DNA of 64,000 nucleotides from Todiramphus chloris collaris (Eukaryota; Chordata; Aves; Coraciiformes; Alcedinidae). Below, piece after piece: positions 62,885 through 64,000 of the stretch (position 1 is the stretch's first letter; every line of letters starts with the position of its first letter). The DNA lies in contig JANVCC010000269.1 in assembly GCA_025345505.1 (NCBI GenBank), forward strand, positions 226,641 to 290,640, read 5' to 3'. A model generated the notes under the pieces. It made no database searches. It saw only the letters and a program-made list of their open reading frames with translations, and was not told the origin of the DNA. Position numbers and translations under genes: made by a program.

Positions 62885-63545
62885 ATCAGAATCACAGAAT
62901 CACAAAGTGGTTGAGGTTGGAAGGGAACCCTGGAGGTGATGTGGTTCAAACTCCCTGCCAAAGGAGGGCCATGTAGAGCAGGTTGTCCAGGACCATGTCC
63001 AGACAGCTTTTTAATATCTCCAAGGACACAGATTAAAAAAAACTATGCTGTAAAAAATATAATGGAAAAAAAGAGATTGGCACTTTATCACTCAGATCAT
63101 CAGTTTGAGGACTCACAGGCTGAAGGAGATTTGATGGCTCACTTGGATGGTGCCTGAGACAGAGGTATCATTCCCATGTCCTTTCTCAACTACTACCCTT
63201 CCTGCCAGCTGTATGGTCCTGTCCTTCCTGTGGCTGGTACCAGTTCTGTGTTCCTCAGTGTTACTCAGCCTTTTCAGTGAATTGATCAGCCTTCAAACAG
63301 CAGAATGCAACTTTCTTCCTTCTGGATTAGTGAGTCCAACTGAATCAGTGAAAAATGTAGACTGAAAGACATATTAGAGGTCTTTAGTCCAAACTCCTAC
63401 TCAAAGCAGGGCTCAGGGCCTTGTCCAGTTGTATGCTGGAAATCAATGAGGATGGCAATGGCAAAACATCTCTAGGCAGCCTGTCCCCAAGCTGCAGCAC
63501 TCTCAGGGTAAATAATATGTTCCTTTTGTTGAAAAAGAATTTCTC
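62885..63545 (-). mobile_element. CR1 3' fragment(s)
   Basis: A reversed CR1 terminus at 62885-63030 (AGAATCACAGAATCACAAAG, GGTTGGAAGGGAACCCTGG). A second CR1-like block follows at about 63370-63545 (AAACTCCTACTCAAAGCAGG, CAGCCTGTCCCCAAGCTGCA). The 340 bp between them is not clearly CR1, so these may be two insertions or one disrupted copy. The LTR at 63550 inserted at the right edge of the second block. Confidence 0.75.
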
Positions 63546-63549
63546 TGAT

Positions 63550-64000
63550 TGTGGTGGGTTGACCCTGGCATGGCACCAGGTGCCCACCAAGCCCTTCTGT
63601 CATTCCCCCCGACCCCCTTCAGCACAGCATGCAGGGAGAGAATAAGACGCAAAGCACAGGGGTGTGGGTTATGATAGATAAGATGTTATTTTCTACTTCC
63701 CCTCTGCAGGCGATGTCGGGCCAAGTCCAGGAAGCAGGGCTCCAGGAACACGAAGCAGCTGCTTGGAGGACAAAGCAGAATGCCCCCCCATCCTCCTCCT
63801 GCCCTCTCCCTTTATAGTTGAGCTGACGTCATATGGTATGGAATATCCCACTGTTCAGCTCAGGTCGGCTCTATCCTCTCCCCCATCTTGCCCTCCATCC
63901 TCTGGTGCCGTGTGAGCACTGGCAGTCATAACACGGGTGTGTTATCAACACCCTCCAGCTCCCAGTGCTGCAGCATGAGGGCTGGGTGGGGAAAAGCAGC
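63550..64000 (-). mobile_element. LTR of an ERVL-like element, cut by the window end
   Basis: The reverse complement of the LTR at 48792-49250, nearly identical over about 450 bp, starting TGTGGTGGGTTGACCCTGGC. About 15-20 bp of its far end lie outside. The left flank is CR1 sequence without a primer site, so this is either a solo LTR or the 3' LTR of a provirus extending to the right. Confidence 0.92.

Noticed and set aside
1..64000. tRNA, rRNA, CRISPR array, operon or phage-type system
   Set aside because: Nothing of this kind was seen. Exons with splice sites, CR1 and ERV elements show a vertebrate nuclear locus.

Overview
This is a window of bird nuclear DNA. The evidence is many CR1 LINE fragments with avian-type 3' tails, several families of avian endogenous retroviruses (ERVs), and two exons of a recognisable vertebrate gene, GAS7 (growth arrest specific 7), on the minus strand. 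I cannot fix the species. No bacterial, plasmid or CRISPR content is present, and nearly all open frames are chance frames or transposon remnants.

Host gene. GAS7 coding exon 1 (56042-56224, minus) encodes the whole N-terminal SH3 domain and sits in a CpG island (about 55730-56540). The WW-domain exon (2640-2760, minus) follows about 53.3 kb away. The reading phases match: exon 1 ends on a complete codon, exon 2 starts on one and ends in phase 1. So 2761-56041 is GAS7 intron 1, 1-2639 is the start of the next intron, and 56225-64000 is the 5' UTR, promoter and upstream DNA. The rest of GAS7 lies beyond the left edge.

Intron 1 and its flanks are a nested transposon landscape. (a) 1843-2402 is a solo ERVL-type LTR with a 5-bp target duplication. 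(b) 3140-9077 is a nearly full-length, decayed ERVL-like provirus with both LTRs, a Lys-type primer binding site, and gag, protease, RT, RNase H and integrase remnants. Its integrase zinc finger is split by a younger solo LTR (7435-7785). (c) Two more solo LTRs of that younger family lie at 11550-11902 (inside a CR1) and 16253-16586. (d) 35821-36322 and 36882-37533 are two different solo LTRs, the second inside a CR1 tail. (e) 48792-50413 is a young, internally deleted ERVL-like element with 5' LTR, primer binding site, gag-like frame and a 52-bp 3' LTR stub. (f) A near-identical LTR lies inverted at 63550-64000 and runs off the window. These two inverted LTRs bracket GAS7 exon 1 and its promoter. 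(g) 59232-60018 is a minus-strand 3' LTR with its polypurine tract, upstream of GAS7 and in the same orientation. CR1 fragments lie throughout on both strands.

Other structure: a 2.4-kb degenerate TG-rich repeat directly upstream of the CpG island, a degenerate minisatellite at 20.9-21.4 kb, a 13-bp-arm hairpin at 9288-9338, a T/C homopolymer tract inside an LTR, and a CGG repeat near the promoter. Calls come from reading the sequence. No alignment or database search was run, and repeat edges without target duplications are approximate.
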